64,000 bases of DNA. Origin: Chrysomallon squamiferum (taxonomy: Eukaryota; Mollusca; Gastropoda; Neomphalida; Peltospiridae). Positions 11,060 to 25,433 of this stretch are shown piece by piece. The position numbers were made by a program, and so were the translations under genes. The notes under the pieces were generated by a model. The model searched no databases. It saw only the letters and a program-made list of their open reading frames with translations, and was not told where the DNA came from. The first letter of the stretch is position 1, and each line of letters opens with the position of its first letter. The stretch is from the NCBI GenBank assembly GCA_012295275.1, contig CM022674.1:9264260-9328259 (forward strand), in the 5' to 3' direction.

Positions 11060-14000
11060 GAAAAAGTGTGATCCATTCCTGTCATTTTGGAGCATAATGT
11101 GATAAACAGTGAATATCTCATGTAGCTTCAATCCACTATACATATATTATAAATCGAATAAAGCATTTTATGAGTTTTAAACAAGTTACTATAACTCATG
11201 AATTTTAATTTTTTAATGAACCAATTTATTGTACACCAGTGTTTGTCAACAGAAGTGTGAGCCAATCAGAAAGCACTGTTGATGTCATGTGACCTGAACT
11301 GACTTGTCATTATCCATCCTCTGAAGCATGGGCTTTGAGTCCATGTTACATCCGCAATATTTTGCTCACAACCATAAAATTGTTGAAATTAAGCACAATA
11401 GTAGTTAATAAGCATATCTATACTGCAAACATATTTTGACTGTTAGACGCCCAAGATTTTTCCAGTGACTGGTGACTTTGTTGACATTTTCAGAAATATC
11501 TTTACATCAATAATTTGATAAACTTCTTGATTAATAATAAAAAATAGATAGAGGTGGTAGAGGGTTTAGCAATGTGTTAAGATAACTGGGGTTTCACAAT
11601 GTATGATATGGAAATGAAATGATATTAACATAGCTTTGAAATTTACCACAGTAAACAGAATTACTCATTTAGCTAAATAAACATTGTCTCTTGTGGAACA
11701 GAAAACAAAAAATGCTGTGGACTAAATTCAATAAATTCATTGGGAAGAGATATTTATTCCTAATAAGCACAGAACACATTTATTTCTGTTACAAAAATAA
11801 AGGAGTTGATTGAATGATGATAGCTTTCAAAGGATAAATGACTTCAGTTAAAAGCTCAGAGCTTTCTTCCACAAATAGTCAAATACAACTCAGAAATGCT
11901 GTGTTTGTGTGTATGTCAACATTTACAGCCTTTTTTTTCATGAGAGGCAAGATGCCTTGTATAATTGGGATTTTGAGTATAGTAGAGCTGTGTGAATCAT
12001 GGGACCAACAAATAAGTTCAGTTTACAGAAGTTTCACTGTGTCTTGAAATATTCAATATCTCAAAGGAAGTTACATCAGCATTTAGTATCATACAAATGT
12101 TTCTAATTATGAACAGTCAATGAAAGCATTTTTTTGAAAAATTTGTTGAATAGATGTAAAAGAATATTTTTTTTCAGATCTTGGTTTTGAGCTGACATTC
12201 AAAACAGCTGATGATGCTGGATTAGCTCTAGTTAAATATGGAGAATTTCTCTATGAAAACCTTGTATTGTTTTCACCATCAGTTCAAGGTATGTTCCAAA
12301 TATTTATTATTTTATATTTAATATTTAATAACAGTATTTGCAAACTGTATTTTCACTGACAGTGTTTTACTAGATCCACAGTCCATCCCATATTCATGAA
12401 ATTGTAAACTTACTAGTGTAGTAAAGAGACAGAAATTATGCTTTCAGAAAGAAGTCATAACTAAAGAATGAGTTCTATCTTGTTACCTTTTCAGAGTTCA
12501 TTTAATGAATACAGTTAGTAAGAATTAGTTTCCTCCCTCCCACCATGTATGCCAGTATTTTGACTGGACCTGTTAAAAATTGTTCTAAAAAGTTATTATT
12601 AATATGTCAGAATATTTTATCCATCCATTCAGAATAATTTACATTCTACTATTGTTAACATTATTTATATTTAAAAATAGTAAATTTCACTTCTTCTTTT
12701 TCCATAGAGTTTGGTGGTTCTATTGACATTCCGGCTATAACAAATTTCATTGATGGTGGAGGAAATGTATTGGTTGCAGCAAGTTCTTCTATAGGTTTGT
12801 TGAATTTATATTCATTTAGTCATTACTTTCATTTAGTTAGACAATTTAGATTAAACCTTATTTTTCAAATATTTACTTATATTTGCAATGAAAGGTTATT
12901 CTGATGATAGATTTATCTGCTCATTTTTTTTGATATCATGTCTTGAAGGTGATTGTATCATAATTATTTTAGTAATATGCTGTACTGTAAAAATGATTTA
13001 TAACTACAGTAAAACCTGTCAAAACACAGAATTGTGCTGTTTCCTTTAAAATGGCCATATTTCTCTGAATTTTGGTTTGTATAAACTGGACAGAATTAAA
13101 TTAACCTCAAATAACTACTCTTTAGTAGTTGTATGAATGAATTCTTGATTTGTACATCTGTTGTGTGTGTATAGCATGTTTGCCTTTATTGTTTTTATGA
13201 AGGAGCAGAAATACTTCACTTCCATATAGAAATGTATCTCATAAACATATAAACATATAACTCATTTTAATTCAACAAATAAATTAGTACATATTATATT
13301 TTTAATTAATATAAACATGGTAAAAGTAATGTTTATTTACAATTAGTGGAGGTGCTGAAATGTTTCTATTCCATGGAGATATAGAATCAGTTAAATTTGT
13401 AAATTATCTTTAATATAAATGTGGAAAAGTAATATTTATTATGAAAACTTATAAACGTTTTGCATGTCTCATCCAAGAAATCTTTGTTTCTTTACATAAA
13501 AATCTATCATAGCTGAAGTAGAAAAGGAAACAAGGAAACATTTGTATATTTTATTAATAAACTTTATAATTACTGTAAAACTGAATATTTATTATGTATT
13601 TGCTTGTGTATGTACAGGTGATCCATTCTTGTGAGTTGGCCACTGAGTGTGGAGTTGAATTTGATGAAGAGAAAACAGCTGTGATTGATCATCTCAACTA
13701 TGATAAAGCTGATACTGGACATGTAAGAGTTTTATATTGCCACTAGCAAAGTTCACCAATATTCATATTGATAAAGATATAAGCATACATGGAAGATTAT
13801 GTAATTTGTTGTATTTTCAGTTATCATTATTTTCTTATGATGAAACTGAAAAGAAGTCTAAAATAAATATGATTATTCAATAATGTTCTGATCTGTACAT
13901 AAGAGGCTTTCCTTGCTTATTTTGTGTGGATTTTTTTTTTGTCTGTTGCAACCCATTTTATTTAGTTACTTACTAATGAATTGCTATTCAGATTGAAAAA

Positions 14001-14403
14001 CCCTGCCCTAGATCATTCTAAGGATAGTCTTGACTGAATAAAGATTTACTTTCATCAAAATTTTCTAAATTGTTTATGATGTCATTTTTCCAAGATTAGA
14101 GTGTGCTAATTGTATGACACAAATCTACAGTTTTCACATAACAAAGTCTCCCTTTTTTATGGACATCCTGTTTACAATATTTGGAAGATAAATCCTGGCA
14201 AAAATACTATCCCCCCAATAATGTCATCTTGATCTTGACTTACAGAAAATTATAATATAAAAAAACTATTTACCAGCTGTATAGGATCCAAGGACTAAAT
14301 GGCAATGCTTTAAAGTTAAAATATTTTCACAACAGTTTTTAAATTTTTTTAATTTTCTATTAATTTCAAAGGTTTATATATTTTCACTTTAAGATTACTC
14401 AAG
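11060..14403. repeat. Duplicated segment B, first copy (carries dead DDOST exons)
   Basis: About 3.34 kb nearly identical to 19346-22691, covering DDOST exons 2-4 and their introns. At its right edge a TATT shared by both parents (14404-14407) joins it to the second copy of segment A, marking the tandem-duplication breakpoint. Confidence 0.95.
12178..13722 (+). pseudogene. Partial DDOST copy: exons 2, 3 and 4 only, disrupted
   Basis: Exon copies at 12178-12288, 12708-12794 and 13618-13722, with splice sites kept. The first two encode the same residues as the intact gene. The third is one base longer than its intact partner (105 against 104) and differs where the live exon has GCGCGAG and this copy has CTTGTGAG. 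The result is a TGA a few codons into the exon. There is no signal-peptide exon upstream (it was deleted with segment U) and no exons 5-11 before segment A resumes. A product of OST48 function is not possible from here. Confidence 0.93.
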
Positions 14404-14630
14404 TATTATTTATTAAAATGAATTATATTTTAGTTTTCAGGTTCTTCACTGAAAAATGGAAATAATAATTAATTCACTAGAATACTGTTACAAACTTTTA
14501 TGCTATAAATATTACCTTCAAAGCCGCTCACGTGTTTATCTTTTTTTGATTTTGTATTTCGAGATATAATTTGGTTTGTATGCAGAAAAGATATTAAAAA
14601 TCAGCAATACCGTCATCACCATCATTTCTA

Positions 14631-14678
<48 letters not shown>

Positions 14679-16882
14679 TATAATTATAATGTCATTGAAA
14701 TAAATTCAATAATTCTGCTTTTTTTCTTTATAAAGTACAGTTTAAAGTCAGTTTTTAGACATTTAATATTAATATTAAGTTAAGATTAGGCACTGGTTTA
14801 ATTTTAATTATAGTTTTGAAAAAGTTACATCAGCCAAATTCTAAACCCTTTTCCCGCCTCTGCATAAATATTACTTGTATAAAACAGAAAAGTGAGAAAT
14901 AGTTTTTCTAGATCAAGTGTTTAAGAATACAGAGCATTATGTCTGAACAAATATAATGATATATCTTATGGATTTCCTATACATCTGTGATTCCATAAAA
15001 CTTTTGAACAATACGAGCTGAAATGTCAAAAAGGTCCATGCATATCACTGAACCACTAATTTTTAATTAAATTCCCAACAAGGAAAAAAAAAAAAAAAAA
15101 AAAAAAAAACCGACTGCAAGAAAGAAATCAGGTTGCGGAAATATCTATGATACTATAAATCAGAATTATCATTAGAAAAAATAAATTACGTTTTACATAT
15201 AATATATTTTTAAAAACGTTGGTTATATGATTTAAATAAAATAAAATAAAATAATTAGAAAAGGTTTCTAAACTCTGGTAGTATGATTGAAAAACAGCGT
15301 TATTATTACTATTATTATTATTATTCGAGTACTTTCACAAAAACAATAATAAAATGTAACTAAACATATATATATATAATTTTGACAAAATTGGCTGTGA
15401 ACGCTTGAATTCAAACGACCATATCTAAGCATCCAATTGATTAATTTTGTTTAAATGGGTGATTTAAGAAGGATTCAAAAATATATTCTTTTTTTTTTTT
15501 TTTTTTTTTTATCTAGGGATAATTTAAAAAGTGATGATCTTTTGACTTTTATTTTGACCTTGTTGTTAAGCTGTCCTTGAAATAAATTTACTACACAATA
15601 TAAACGGAAATGGATTTCTGAAATTTCTTGTTGAAATGAAGTTGCAGTATGCATATCTGAACCTAACGTTAGAATGGCTGTGAATTTTCAGCAAAATAGT
15701 ATGGGTTGAGGTTTATTCCATTGTATGATATGACTTGGTATTACCCAAAGAGTGCAGAAATTTGTTATATAATATATAACTCTGGTAAAAGAAAAAAAAA
15801 AAAAGAAAATAAAATACATTTACTTTTCTAGTCTACTTTTGCATGAAGATTAGAAATATGGAGTATAAAAAGCCATGACTTCAATTTAATATAATTATTA
15901 GAGTTTAGAAAAATGGTTATTTGCAGCAATACTGGTCGAACGATACATAAAACAATATACCTTGAAAATATACAAAATATAGTTAAAATAGGTGGGGTTT
16001 TTCCCCCATTTCCACCAGCACAGAATAATTGTGTCGGATGTGGAAATATTTAATTAAAAGTGTTTTTTTCGGTCGTTTCTGGATAACCTTTAGAAGCTTA
16101 TTATAGAGGTGTTAAACACCAGAGTAACAGTATCGGTGACTTGTTGCTGTTTTATTTTTTCATGGAATTATTAATCCATATTTAATTGTCATAACATCTG
16201 CTGTGATCTTCGATATTGTCAACATCTTCAACGACACGTGATTCGTATATTACATCAAACAGTCAGACAATCTATAATAAATCAATACATTTTATTTGCT
16301 GATCGACATAATTATAATAATCGAATTAAAATAATACAAATAAATAACAACAACAACAACAACAATAATAATAATGTAGTAATAGTAATGCAGTAAAAGA
16401 AAGTTGTTGTAGTAGTTATAAAACCACTGTTAGCAGTAGTGGTAAAGACAGTAGTTGGTATTAGTAGTAGAATTTTAGATGAATGCATTTACCTGTTGGT
16501 TTCGTTTGGTGAAAAACCAGATCATAATCGTCGAATTAACATCGAGCGTGATTCAAATAAAAAGAACAGTCTTCAAGACAAACACAAACTGATTTGTAAT
16601 GGATAAATAATATAAATATATAAATATAAACAATAAATTTAAAAAAACATTTTTTCAACATTTGAGCGCAGAGATGTCCTATTTTATTTGCAAAATTAAG
16701 ATAAGAATAAACAAAGATAAAGAGAGACATTAGTGATGAACTAACAGCATAATGGTGAGTTGAAACTTAATACTAATAAACGTGACACCAAATGTGGTTG
16801 AGGGATAAATGCAGACAGAAAGACATTTCAAAATCTCACTTTGCATGCCTTTTCCTGAGCAAAATTTGTAACCAATTCAGCT
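14404..16882. repeat. Duplicated segment A, second copy
   Basis: Partner of 8596-11059. It runs on into unique sequence at 16883, which lies in front of DDOST exon 1. It therefore keeps the ancestral right-hand neighbour that the first copy lost. Confidence 0.95.
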
Positions 16883-16889
16883 AAATCAA

Positions 16890-17920
16890 GTGATGAAGCC
16901 TGAGCATGTTCAGTTGATATTGTTGATATTCTTTTGCAACATTGTAGAACGAATGTAAGATTTTATAAGGCTGAGCTTTGAGAAACTATGCTCACCACTT
17001 GCCACTGATACTGGAAGTGTGAAAAGGATCCTGGATGCAATAGCAACATTTGTGAAATTATCCAAAGTTTTTGTTGAAGTGTGAAAAGTAGTACTTCTTT
17101 TGGTGGCATAGCCTTCGAGCTATGGCTAATAGCTCACAGCATAGATATTCAGCATCAGTATCTTTGTTTCCATTATGCTCCAAAGATTTTTCCAACTTCT
17201 TGCAGCCCTGAATTATATCATCAGTAGATTTATCGTTTACTTTTGTATACATTATACAGAAAGCCAAATTATAATTGTCCAGCTGTAGAAATCTCTCAAC
17301 ACATTGTATGGCCATGTCTAAAATTGCATAATAAAATCGTACTTTAAACTTGTTTTGGATATTGTGGTGCCTGTTCTTGGGCATCATTTTCAAACTGCCG
17401 TTTCTTTCTCATGGTTCTAATTCGATCTGTTTCAAAGTCTGGCACTACCTCTAGTTCATTTGCATACACCAAAACCTTTTCCGACCTGCAGTCCAAAAGA
17501 TATTTCTTAACTGTCCGCAACTGTCTGGTAGCTGCATTTAAATCAGCTTCCTGAATTAGTAGTACCTTGTTTGTAAGGTGACTTCAAACATGATGTTGTA
17601 CCATATAACACGTAATACTACAAATCTGAACTTACTGATTGCACCAGCAAGGGTCTTGGCTTGATATCGAGAATTATTGCCAGAGGGACCTGTTAAACAT
17701 GTATCATTAAAGATCTGATCAGAGCATCAGATATACCACCTATATGATATTTTAGTGGCTTAAGAGATTCTATCCGACTCTCCCATCTCGTTTCACACAA
17801 AACTTTAACAGTGATATCCAAGTCTGATATATATGACTGGTTAGAATTTGCCAACGCTTAATTTGATGAAGAGAAGTAGTTATAGATCTGTCCAGCGATA
17901 CTGAAGAAAGAATTTCTCTG
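16890..17920 (-). pseudogene. Decayed hAT-transposase / ZMYM1-like sequence
   Basis: Reading the minus strand in shifting frames gives, in order, pieces typical of hAT-derived ZMYM1-like proteins. They are LCETRWESRIESLKPLKYH near 17800, an ANELEVVPDFETDRIR stretch near 17450, FKVRFYYAILDMAIQCVERF at about 17340-17285, and the C-terminal dimerisation segment TLPVSVASGEHSFSKLSLIK near 16980. Frameshifts separate the pieces, and one stretch of 111 codons stays open (17393-17058). It lies only in the undeleted copy of the duplication, between segment A and DDOST exon 1. I see no terminal inverted repeats or target-site duplication. Confidence 0.72.
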
Positions 17921-18840
17921 GACGAACGTATTTCAGGAAGAACCCCTCTTCCTCTGCTAGCCCCTTAATTTGTTCTGCTTTTCATTTCCGGTACTGGGCT
18001 CCATTGGGTTTTGGGTTTTTTTTTTTTTTAACGCATCGGCACCTTCAAAAATATAAACATTTGTATTTTGTTTAGCGAATATTTAAATGTATTCATTGTA
18101 ACAGAACAGTAATATCTTTCAGCAAATATAATTATAATCTTTTGAATAATTTTAACTTTGGAATAGCTATTGCAGTTATTTCGACTTCACAGATAAATAA
18201 ATATATCTTACCATATAAGATAATATTAAATAAATTCTCCATGAATCTGTCTTATAATCTGCTAGAGCCAGGACGTTAATTATTGATTTCATAAATTTCA
18301 AGAGAGTTATTTGTTCAGTAAAAATTTGTTTCGTTAACTGCTTTTGGTAAAGGCAGTTTGTTTAAAGAAAGTCAGTTAGTTTTTTCACTTAAGGCTGAAT
18401 ATATCTCGAAATTCGATTCGGGAAAGAGGAATGCAGCTTTCCTTAGATAGAGAATAAATGTATTGTTTGAAAACATGAAAATTTAACTGAAAAAATTATA
18501 GCATACAGATTAATTAGTTGCCCTAATAATAATAAATATAGCTGTATTTTACACTTCCTCTGTCATTGTCTCACACTGATTTGTCTACGACCATGATGCT
18601 TTCCAGCCTATAGGCTGATAGCCCTTGCCAGAATTTAGCACACAAAGAAGCGAGGCGGATTTTCTTTCTAATATTGTCTATAATGTTATACATGTATATC
18701 ATTCTGTCAAAACTGATACAGTTTTAATGTTCAGCTTGCTTTGGAAAGCTAATAATTAAATTTTTTAGAAGCATTTTAGTTTACATATTTGTGTAGGTGC
18801 TCTAATCATGTGGGAGGAAGTAAAAGGATAAAAATAAAAG

Positions 18841-21800
18841 ATGGGAGGCGTGAAGCTTTTGGTTGTTGTAGGCATTTTGTTATTAGCTAAGGTTTATGCG
18901 GGTAATAAACGCACTTTAGTGTTGGTTGACAACTGGTCCATAAGGGAGACACATTCAACATTTTTTAGATCTTTAAGAGGTAATATTGTTTTAATACTGT
19001 TTATAATAGATTAGGTACTTGTAGGCTGGTAAAAATGGTGCCACGTTGTGAGGGAGCAATCATTATTAAAAATGTACATGGTTAGGAAATAAAATCACAA
19101 TGAATTAGTACTTGAGCAGTTTCTTTGGTTAAAAAATATTAATAATTAAATGGAAAGAACCTTTGTAAGACATGGACAAATTGGTTCAAATGACAAACGT
19201 TTTTATTAAATTGACAAAATATTCAAAATTATTAATTTCCTAAAACATTATACATCATTGGAAAGAGCAAAAAATTACTATTGAAATGACACCATGATCT
19301 CATTGATAGCATTGATATGAAAATATTTTTTCTTCATAATCTACTGAAAAAGTGTGATCCATTCCTGTCATTTTGGAGCATAATGTGATAAACAGTGAAT
19401 ATCTCATGTAGCTTCAATCCACTATACATATATTATAAATCGAATAAAGCATTTTATGAGTTTTAAACAAGTTACTATAACTCATGAATTTTAATTTTTT
19501 AATGAACCAATTTATTGTACACCAGTGTTTGTCAACAGAAGTGTGAGCCAATCAGAAAGCACTGTTGATGTCATGTGATCTGAACTGACTTGTCATTATC
19601 CATCCTCTGAAGCATGGGCTTTGAGTCCATGTTACATCCGCAATATTTTGCTCACAACCATAAAATTGTTGAAATTAAGCACAATAGTAGTTAATAAGCA
19701 TATCTATACTGCAAACATATTTTGACTGTTAGACGCCCAAGATTTTTCCAGTGACTGGTGACTTTGTTGACATTTTCAGAAATATCTTTACATCAATAAT
19801 TTGATAAACTTCTTGATTAATAATAAAAAATAGATAGAGGTGGCAGAGGGTTTAGCAATGTGTTAAGATAACTGGGGTTTCACAATGTATGATATGGATA
19901 TGAAATGATATTAACATAGCTTTGAAATTTACCACAGTAAACAGAATTACTCATTTAGCTAAATAAACATTGTCTCTTGTGGAACAGAAAACAAAAAATG
20001 CTGTGGACTAAATTCAATAAATTCATTGGGAAGAGATATTTATTCCTAATAAGCACAGAACACATTTATTTCTGTTACAAAAATAAAGGAGTTGATTGAA
20101 TGATGATAGCTTTCAAAGGATAAATGACTTCAGTTAAAAGCTCAGAGCTTTCTTCCACAAATAGTCAAATACAACTCAGAAATGCTATGTGTTTGTGTGT
20201 ATGTCAACATTTACAGCCTTTTTTTTCATGAGAGGCAAGATGCCTTGTATAATTGGGATTTTGAGTATAGTAGAGCTGTGTGAATCATGGGACCAACAAA
20301 TAAGTTCAGTTTACAGAAGTTTCACTGTGTCTTGAAATATTCAATATCTCAAAGGAAGTTACATCAGCATTTAGTATCATACAAATGTTTCTAATTATGA
20401 ACAGTCAATGAAAGCATTTTTTTGAAAAATTTGTTGAATAGATGTAAAAGAATATTTTTTTTCAGATCTTGGTTTTGAGCTGACATTCAAAACAGCTGAT
20501 GATGCTGGATTAGCTCTAGTTAAATATGGAGAATTTCTCTATGAAAACCTTGTATTGTTTTCACCATCAGTTCAAGGTATGTTCCAAATATTTATTATTT
20601 TATATTTAATATTTAATAACAGTATTTGCAAACTGTATTTTCACTGACAGTGTTTTACTAGATCCACAGTCCATCCCATATTCATGAAATTGTAAACTTA
20701 CTAGTGTAGTAAAGAGACAGAAATTATGCTTTCAGAAAGAAGTCATAACTAAAGAATGAGTTCTATCTTGTTACCTTTTCAGAGTTCATTTAATGAATAC
20801 AGTTAGTAAGAATTAGTTTCCTCCCTCCCACCATGTATGCCAGTATTTTGACTGGACCTGTTAAAAATTGTTCTAAAAAGTTATTATTAATATGTCAGAA
20901 TATTTTATCCATCCATTCAGAATAATTTACATTCTACTATTGTTAACATTATTTATATTTAAAAATAGTAAATTTCACTTCTTCTTTTTCCATAGAGTTT
21001 GGTGGTTCTATTGACATTCCGGCTATAACAAATTTCATTGATGGTGGAGGAAATGTATTGGTTGCAGCAAGTTCTTCTATAGGTTTGTTGAATTTATATT
21101 CATTTAGTCATTACTTTCATTTAGTTAGACAATTTAGATTAAACCTTATTTTTCAAATATTTACTTATATTTGCAATGAAAGGTTATTCTGATGATAGAT
21201 TTATCTGCTCATTTTTTTTGATATCATGTCTTGAAGGTGATTGTATCATAATTATTTTAGTAATATGCTGTACTGTAAAAATGATTTATAACTACAGTAA
21301 AACCTGTCAAAACACAGAATTGTGCTGTTTCCTTTAAAAATGGCCATATTTCTCTGAATTTTGGTTTGTATAAACTGGACAGAATTAAATTAACCTCAAA
21401 TAACTACTCTTTAGTAGTTGTATGAATGAATTCTTGATTTGTACATCTGTTGTGTGTGTATAGCATGTTTGCCTTTATTGTTTTTATGAAGGAGCAGAAA
21501 TATTTCACTTCCATATAGAAATGTATCTCATAAACATATAAACATATAACTCATTTTAATTCAACAAATAAATTAGTACATATTATATTTTTAATTAATA
21601 TAAACATGGTAAAAGTAATGTTTATTTACAATTAGTGGAGGTGCTGAAATGTTTCTATTCCATGGAGATATAGAATCAGTTAAATTTGTAAATTATCTTT
21701 AATATAAATGTGGAAAAGTAATATTTATTATGAAAACTTATAAACGTTTTGCATGTCTCATCCAAGAAATCTTTGTTTCTTTACATAAAAATCTATCATA

Positions 21801-24800
21801 GCTGAAGTAGAAAAGGAAACAAGGAAACATTTGTATATTTTATTAATAAACTTTATAATTACTGTAAAACTGAATATTTATTATGTATTTGCTTGTGTAT
21901 GTACAGGTGATCCATTGCGCGAGTTGGCCACTGAGTGTGGAGTTGAATTTGATGAAGAGAAAACAGCTGTGATTGATCATCTCAACTATGATAAAGCTGA
22001 TACTGGACATGTAAGAGTTTTATATTGCCACTAGCAAAGTTCACCAATATTCATATTGATAAAGATATAAGCATACATGGAAGATTATGTAATTTGTTGT
22101 ATTTTCAGTTATCATTATTTTCTTATGATGAAACTGAAAAGAAGTCTAAAATATAAATATGATTATTCAATAATGTTCTGATCTGTACATAAGAGGCTTT
22201 CCTTGCTTATTTTGTGTGGATTTTTTTGTGTCTGTTGCAACCCATTTTATTTAGTTACTTACTAATGAATTGCTATTCAGATTGAAAAACCCTGCCCTAG
22301 ATCATTCTAAGGATAGTCTTGACTGAATAAAGATTTACTTTCATCAAAATTTTCTAAATTGTTTATGATGTCATTTTTCCAAGATTAGAGTGTGCTAATT
22401 GTATGACACAAATCTACAGTTTTCACATAACAAAGTCTCCCTTTTTTATGGACATCCTGTTTACAATATTTGGAAGATAAATCCTGGCAAAAATACTATC
22501 CCCCAATAATGTCAGCTTGATCTTGACTTACAGAAAATTATAATATAAAAAAACTATTTACCAGCTGTATAGGATCCAAGGACTAAATGGCAATGCTTTA
22601 AAGTTAAAATATTTTCACAACAGTTTTTAAATTTTTTAAATTTTCTATTAATTTCAAAGGTTTATATATTTTCACTTTAAGATTACTCAAGTATTGTTAA
22701 AAAAAAAAATTATTAACAATTAATTAAACAATAAGTGATGCAGTTAATTATAATAGTAAATTTTGATTTACAGCATACCTTGATTGTGGCTGATAGTGCC
22801 AACTTGCTTGATGCCCCAATGATTGTAGGCAAAAAGAACACCTCACCCTTACTTTACAGAGGAGTTGGGTAAGCTTTATATGTATCATGTATGCATGTAT
22901 TTTTTGTCATCTGCAGGTTTTTATCAATAATTTACAACTGAAAATATTAATTTATCAATTTTATGTTAATCTGATGTAGAATTCATTTTGGGGTAAAATT
23001 TATAGTTTCCAAAATCCATTTGAATTAATTCTTTCGAAATCAAATAACTATAAAGTTCCAAGTCAGTGAACCATTTATTATTTTAAAAATATAGTACCTG
23101 CTCTTGGTTGTTGTATTTAAATATGAAATTGTTTGTTTCAGTATGGTTGCTGATAGTGAGAATCCTCTTGTTCTCAGCATTCTTCATGCTTCATCCACTG
23201 CATACTCACACAACCCAAATGAGAAAATTGAAGAGGTGAAACTACTCTTTAACAACTAGTGCAGTATTATTTAGAATTTTAGGAAACTGGATAAGTGAAA
23301 GAAAGTACATAAGTGTATATTGAATTTACATAATTTTATTGAAAAAGCTACTTTTGTCTGTTTGTCCACAAATAAGCTATGTAAGAATATTATGGGCCAC
23401 AAATCTTACACTGATGAATCAAAGGAATGTTGACTCTCAGTTCAGTCTGTTTCATTTATATTTTAAGGATTACAGAATAAAAATTGTTTTCATATTTTCA
23501 AGTCTCAGAGTCTCTGTGTTTCTTTGTTGCAGTTTCCACATGCAGTTGGTAAGAACACACTCCTGATAGCAGCTCTTCAAGCAAGAAATAATGCAAGAGT
23601 TGTGTTTTCGGGATCTATAGATTTTTTCAGTGATGAGTTTTTCCATTCGTCTATACAAAACGCAATTGCAGGAAAACAGTATGTGCTCTTAAAACATTTC
23701 ATTATGGATATTAAACATATAATTTGATACTAGATTACATTTTGTTTAGAAATGTTAACAAATTTTATTTGTTGTTTTTTCACATGATGCCATATCCAGT
23801 TCCAGTGACTAAAATGTGTTACTTTTTGTCATAGAATTGTTGCTATTAATTAAGGAAACGAATTGTAGAGGTATTTTGTTACATCCTAATACTGGTAATC
23901 TTGAAAGGATCTATCTATTTATAATTCATAGAAAAATCTTTTTCATTTTTTTCCTTCAGATTTGACAAGTCTGGCAACCAGGAACTTGCACTCAACCTGG
24001 CTCGTTGGGTATTTAAAGATAAAGGAGTTCTCAGAGTTGGTCCTATCAGTCACCATAAAGTGGGCGAAACGAAACCTCCAGCTGCATATACCATCATGGA
24101 TAATGTAGTATGTTAACATTTTGAGTATGGTTAGGCTTTAAAATATAATTTCCATAATCCATTTGAATTAATTCTTTTGAAATCAGATAAAAGACTTGAC
24201 TTTGACTAGCAAAGACTGTAAAGTTCCAAGACAATAAACCATTTATTCTTTTAAAAATATAGTACATGGTCTTTGTTGTTGTATTTAAATATGAAATTTT
24301 TTGTTTCAGAATCTTTAGATTTATGTTATTCTTCAGGAAAACTTCAAAATAAATTGTTAAATGATTTTGTTCTTTTTTCTCAGCATTTTGATATTGTGAT
24401 TGAGGAGCTTGTTGAAGGAGAATGGAAACACTTTAATGCTAAAGATGTTCAGCTTGAGTTTGTTCGCATTGATCCATTCATCCGTACAACACTTGACTAT
24501 CAAAGTTGGTGTATTTTGTATTTTATTAATTTGTAAAAGCTGGAATAATGCTAATATTTAATAATGTTTCTTTTTTAAACTGAATTTTTATTTTTTGAGG
24601 TATTATTACTAATACATTGCACAGTAATGTCACTGTTTAAAGTGTTCAATTAACTGTACCTTTGGAATCAAACTTTTGGTATTTCAGTTTAAAATTAATC
24701 GATTTTTGTTTTTGTCTCTCTTTATTATGTTGTTATGATAATTGATAATGTTTTGAAGATGAAAAGTCAGTGATGTTTTTTGATAATGATGTAAATATTA

Positions 24801-25398
24801 ACTGTTGTAGATGGAAAGTTTTACAAGTCATTTACATTACCTGATGTCTATGGTGTGTACCAGTTCAGAGTGGATTATAACAGAGTAGGATATACACATC
24901 TGTTTAGCACCACCCAGGTAATTTATTGGGGTGTTCATTATTGTTAAACCTAATTTGTACTAACATAAAACACTATAAAGAAATGTTACCACTTATGTAG
25001 TAGACTTTGGAAATTGTTTCCTTTGATTGAATTTAAAATTGTAATTTTTTTGGTGATGATAAATATTAAATTAGTTTTTGAGATGAAAACTGCTTTAGAT
25101 GTTTTGAGGTTGTTAATTAACTTCAGAGACTTTTATTCAGTATCTTTTCAATTTTTAGTAGTTTCATTTCTTTATGTCAGCTTAGATAATCTATGATTTG
25201 TTTCAAGATAATTTTATTGAAAACCAATTTTATTTATTGTACTTACCAACTGAAAATCTTTTATATGGTCTAAATTCTTACTGTTGTTTGGAATGTATTT
25301 TTATTTTACAACAAAAGCTGTATAAATTACAAACATGTTCACACTGATTTACCTGAATAGTCAAGAACAAATATATATATATATATATATCCATATAT

Positions 25399-25433
<35 letters not shown>

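Noticed and set aside
10713-16730. Identical 64-codon minus-strand open frames at 10713-10907 and 16536-16730.
   Set aside because: They are identical because both lie in duplicated segment A. Low-complexity AT-rich sequence; no splice or homology support.
24273-24536. Open frame running through the intron 8 end into DDOST exon 9.
   Set aside because: Only the part from 24384 is exon. The upstream portion is intron, including the decoy acceptor.
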